DNA of 6,360 nt from Moorella sp. UBA4076. Its GTDB lineage: Bacteria; Bacillota; DSM-521; Neomoorellales; Neomoorellaceae. The stretch lies in NCBI GenBank assembly GCA_002383405.1, contig DFYS01000101.1, positions 1 through 6,360 on the forward strand, written 5' to 3'. The translations under genes were made by a program, and so were the position numbers. The notes beneath the pieces were generated by a model, which was not told the origin of the DNA, did not search any database, and was given only the letters and a program-made list of their open reading frames with translations. Positions 5,903-6,360 of this stretch are shown here, in pieces. How positions within the stretch are numbered: position 1 is the first letter of the stretch; each line of letters begins with the position of its first letter.

Positions 5903-5927
5903 CTCAAAAAAGAAAGATGTTTTTGAG
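5903..5927. repeat. Second, AT-rich inverted repeat downstream of the terminator
   Basis: CTCAAAAA (5903-5910) and TTTTTGAG (5920-5927) are a perfect 8-bp inverted repeat with a 9-nt loop. It is nearest to the minus-strand gene's stop and could add to termination of that transcript. It lacks GC pairs, so as an RNA hairpin it would be weak in a thermophile. Confidence 0.4.
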
Positions 5928-5978
5928 GCCCCGCTAATGGCCACTATCCAAGGCCGGATTTGCGGGTCGTAATTGCGC

Positions 5979-6360
5979 TCATATTTTCGCAAAGGCGTCT
6001 TTGCCGGCGCCGCAGATGGGGCACGTCCAGTCATCCGGCAGGTCGGCGAAGGTAGTGCCCGGGGCGATGCCATGTTCCGGGTCACCCTGGGCCGGGTCGT
6101 AGATATAGTTGCAGATGCTGCACTGGTACTGCGGCGCGACCGGTGCCGGTTGGGCTTCCACCCGGGCCGCGGTAAACGTCGGTGCCGTCTTCGGTGTCGT
6201 GCCGCGCTTGACCTGGTGGTAGTAGGCGTAGGTCATCGGTTCACCCTGGATCAGGACGGCAGCGTCCGTCAGGGTGCCGATAAAGATGCTATGGGTGCCG
6301 GCATCGACAGCCTCGTTGAGCCGGGCTTCCAGGTAGGCCAGGGTATGGTCGGTAAGGTAG
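5979..6360 (-). CDS. hrb: High-molecular-weight rubredoxin (flavin reductase-rubredoxin fusion), C-terminal part only
   Basis: The frame runs from the window edge to TGA at 5981-5979, giving the last 126 residues. Residues 1 to about 55 (fragment numbering) are the end of an FMN-binding flavin reductase domain, with GTHSIFIGTLTDA (21-33) and the YAYYHQVKRGTTPK stretch. A Pro/Ala-rich linker (about 56-77) leads to a complete rubredoxin domain with CSIC (80-83), YIYDP (85-89) and CPICG (113-117); the four Cys bind one iron. In Moorella thermoacetica, Hrb passes electrons from NADH to the flavodiiron protein FprA, which reduces NO or O2, so a role in oxidative and nitrosative stress defence is likely. 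An internal ATG at 6236 is not the start, because the conserved reductase domain continues upstream of it. The gene converges on hicBA and shares the terminator at 5868-5900. Its own promoter lies outside the window. Confidence 0.92.
   Translation of the reverse strand, partial: YLTDHTLAYLEARLNEAVDAGTHSIFIGTLTDAAVLIQGEPMTYAYYHQVKRGTTPKTAPTFTAARVEAQPAPVAPQYQCSICNYIYDPAQGDPEHGIAPGTTFADLPDDWTCPICGAGKDAFAKI

Noticed and set aside
5989..6004. Inverted repeat GCAAAG-GCGT-CTTTGC near the rubredoxin stop
   Set aside because: It lies inside conserved coding sequence (the end of the rubredoxin domain) with no T-run after it, so it is most likely incidental.
1..6360. CRISPR array, rRNA or prophage attachment site
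   Set aside because: No regularly spaced repeats, no rRNA-like sequence and no tRNA-adjacent duplication are visible.

Overview
The window looks like chromosome of a thermophilic, anaerobic, Gram-positive acetogen of the Moorella type (Thermoanaerobacterales/Moorellales). I infer this from the GC-rich clostridial codon use, the strong GGAGG-type ribosome binding sites, TTG starts, a split glutamate synthase built on Fe-S and flavin subunits, and a nearby high-molecular-weight rubredoxin (flavin reductase-rubredoxin fusion), a protein known from Moorella thermoacetica. The species call is inference only.

Region 1 (19-5080, + strand) is a tight five-gene operon for a 'dismembered' glutamate synthase (GOGAT). 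The domains that form one GltB chain of about 1500 residues in most bacteria are three separate genes here: the class-II glutamine amidotransferase (19-1128), the FMN/Fe-S synthase domain with an added two-cluster ferredoxin domain (1110-2630), and the GXGXG beta-helix domain (4343-5080). The usual GltD small subunit is absent. In its place, between the second and third GltB pieces, lie a four-cluster ferredoxin-like protein (2648-3103) and an FAD/NAD(P)-dependent oxidoreductase of the NirB/rubredoxin-reductase type (3100-4332). The likely electron path is NAD(P)H > FAD > polyferredoxin > Fe-S/FMN of the synthase. There, ammonia released from glutamine meets 2-oxoglutarate and glutamate is formed. 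Genes overlap or lie within about 20 bp of each other, so co-transcription and translational coupling are expected.

Region 2 (5081-5705, + strand) is less GC-rich. It starts with a short 40-codon ORF behind a good ribosome binding site (5090-5212), whose 3' half is also a promoter with a perfect palindrome over its -10 elements. A compact hicBA toxin-antitoxin pair follows: HicB antitoxin 5241-5465 and HicA toxin 5466-5705, both with TTG starts.

Region 3 (5706-5978) has no gene that I can support. It holds a GC-rich hairpin, a short motif resembling an insertion-sequence end, a perfect 14-bp inverted repeat that should terminate transcription in both directions, and a second AT-rich hairpin.

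Region 4 (5979-6360, - strand) is the C-terminal part of a high-molecular-weight rubredoxin, convergent with hicBA and cut by the window edge. The most unusual content is the GltD-less five-subunit glutamate synthase and the small regulatory junction where hicBA abuts the operon's end.
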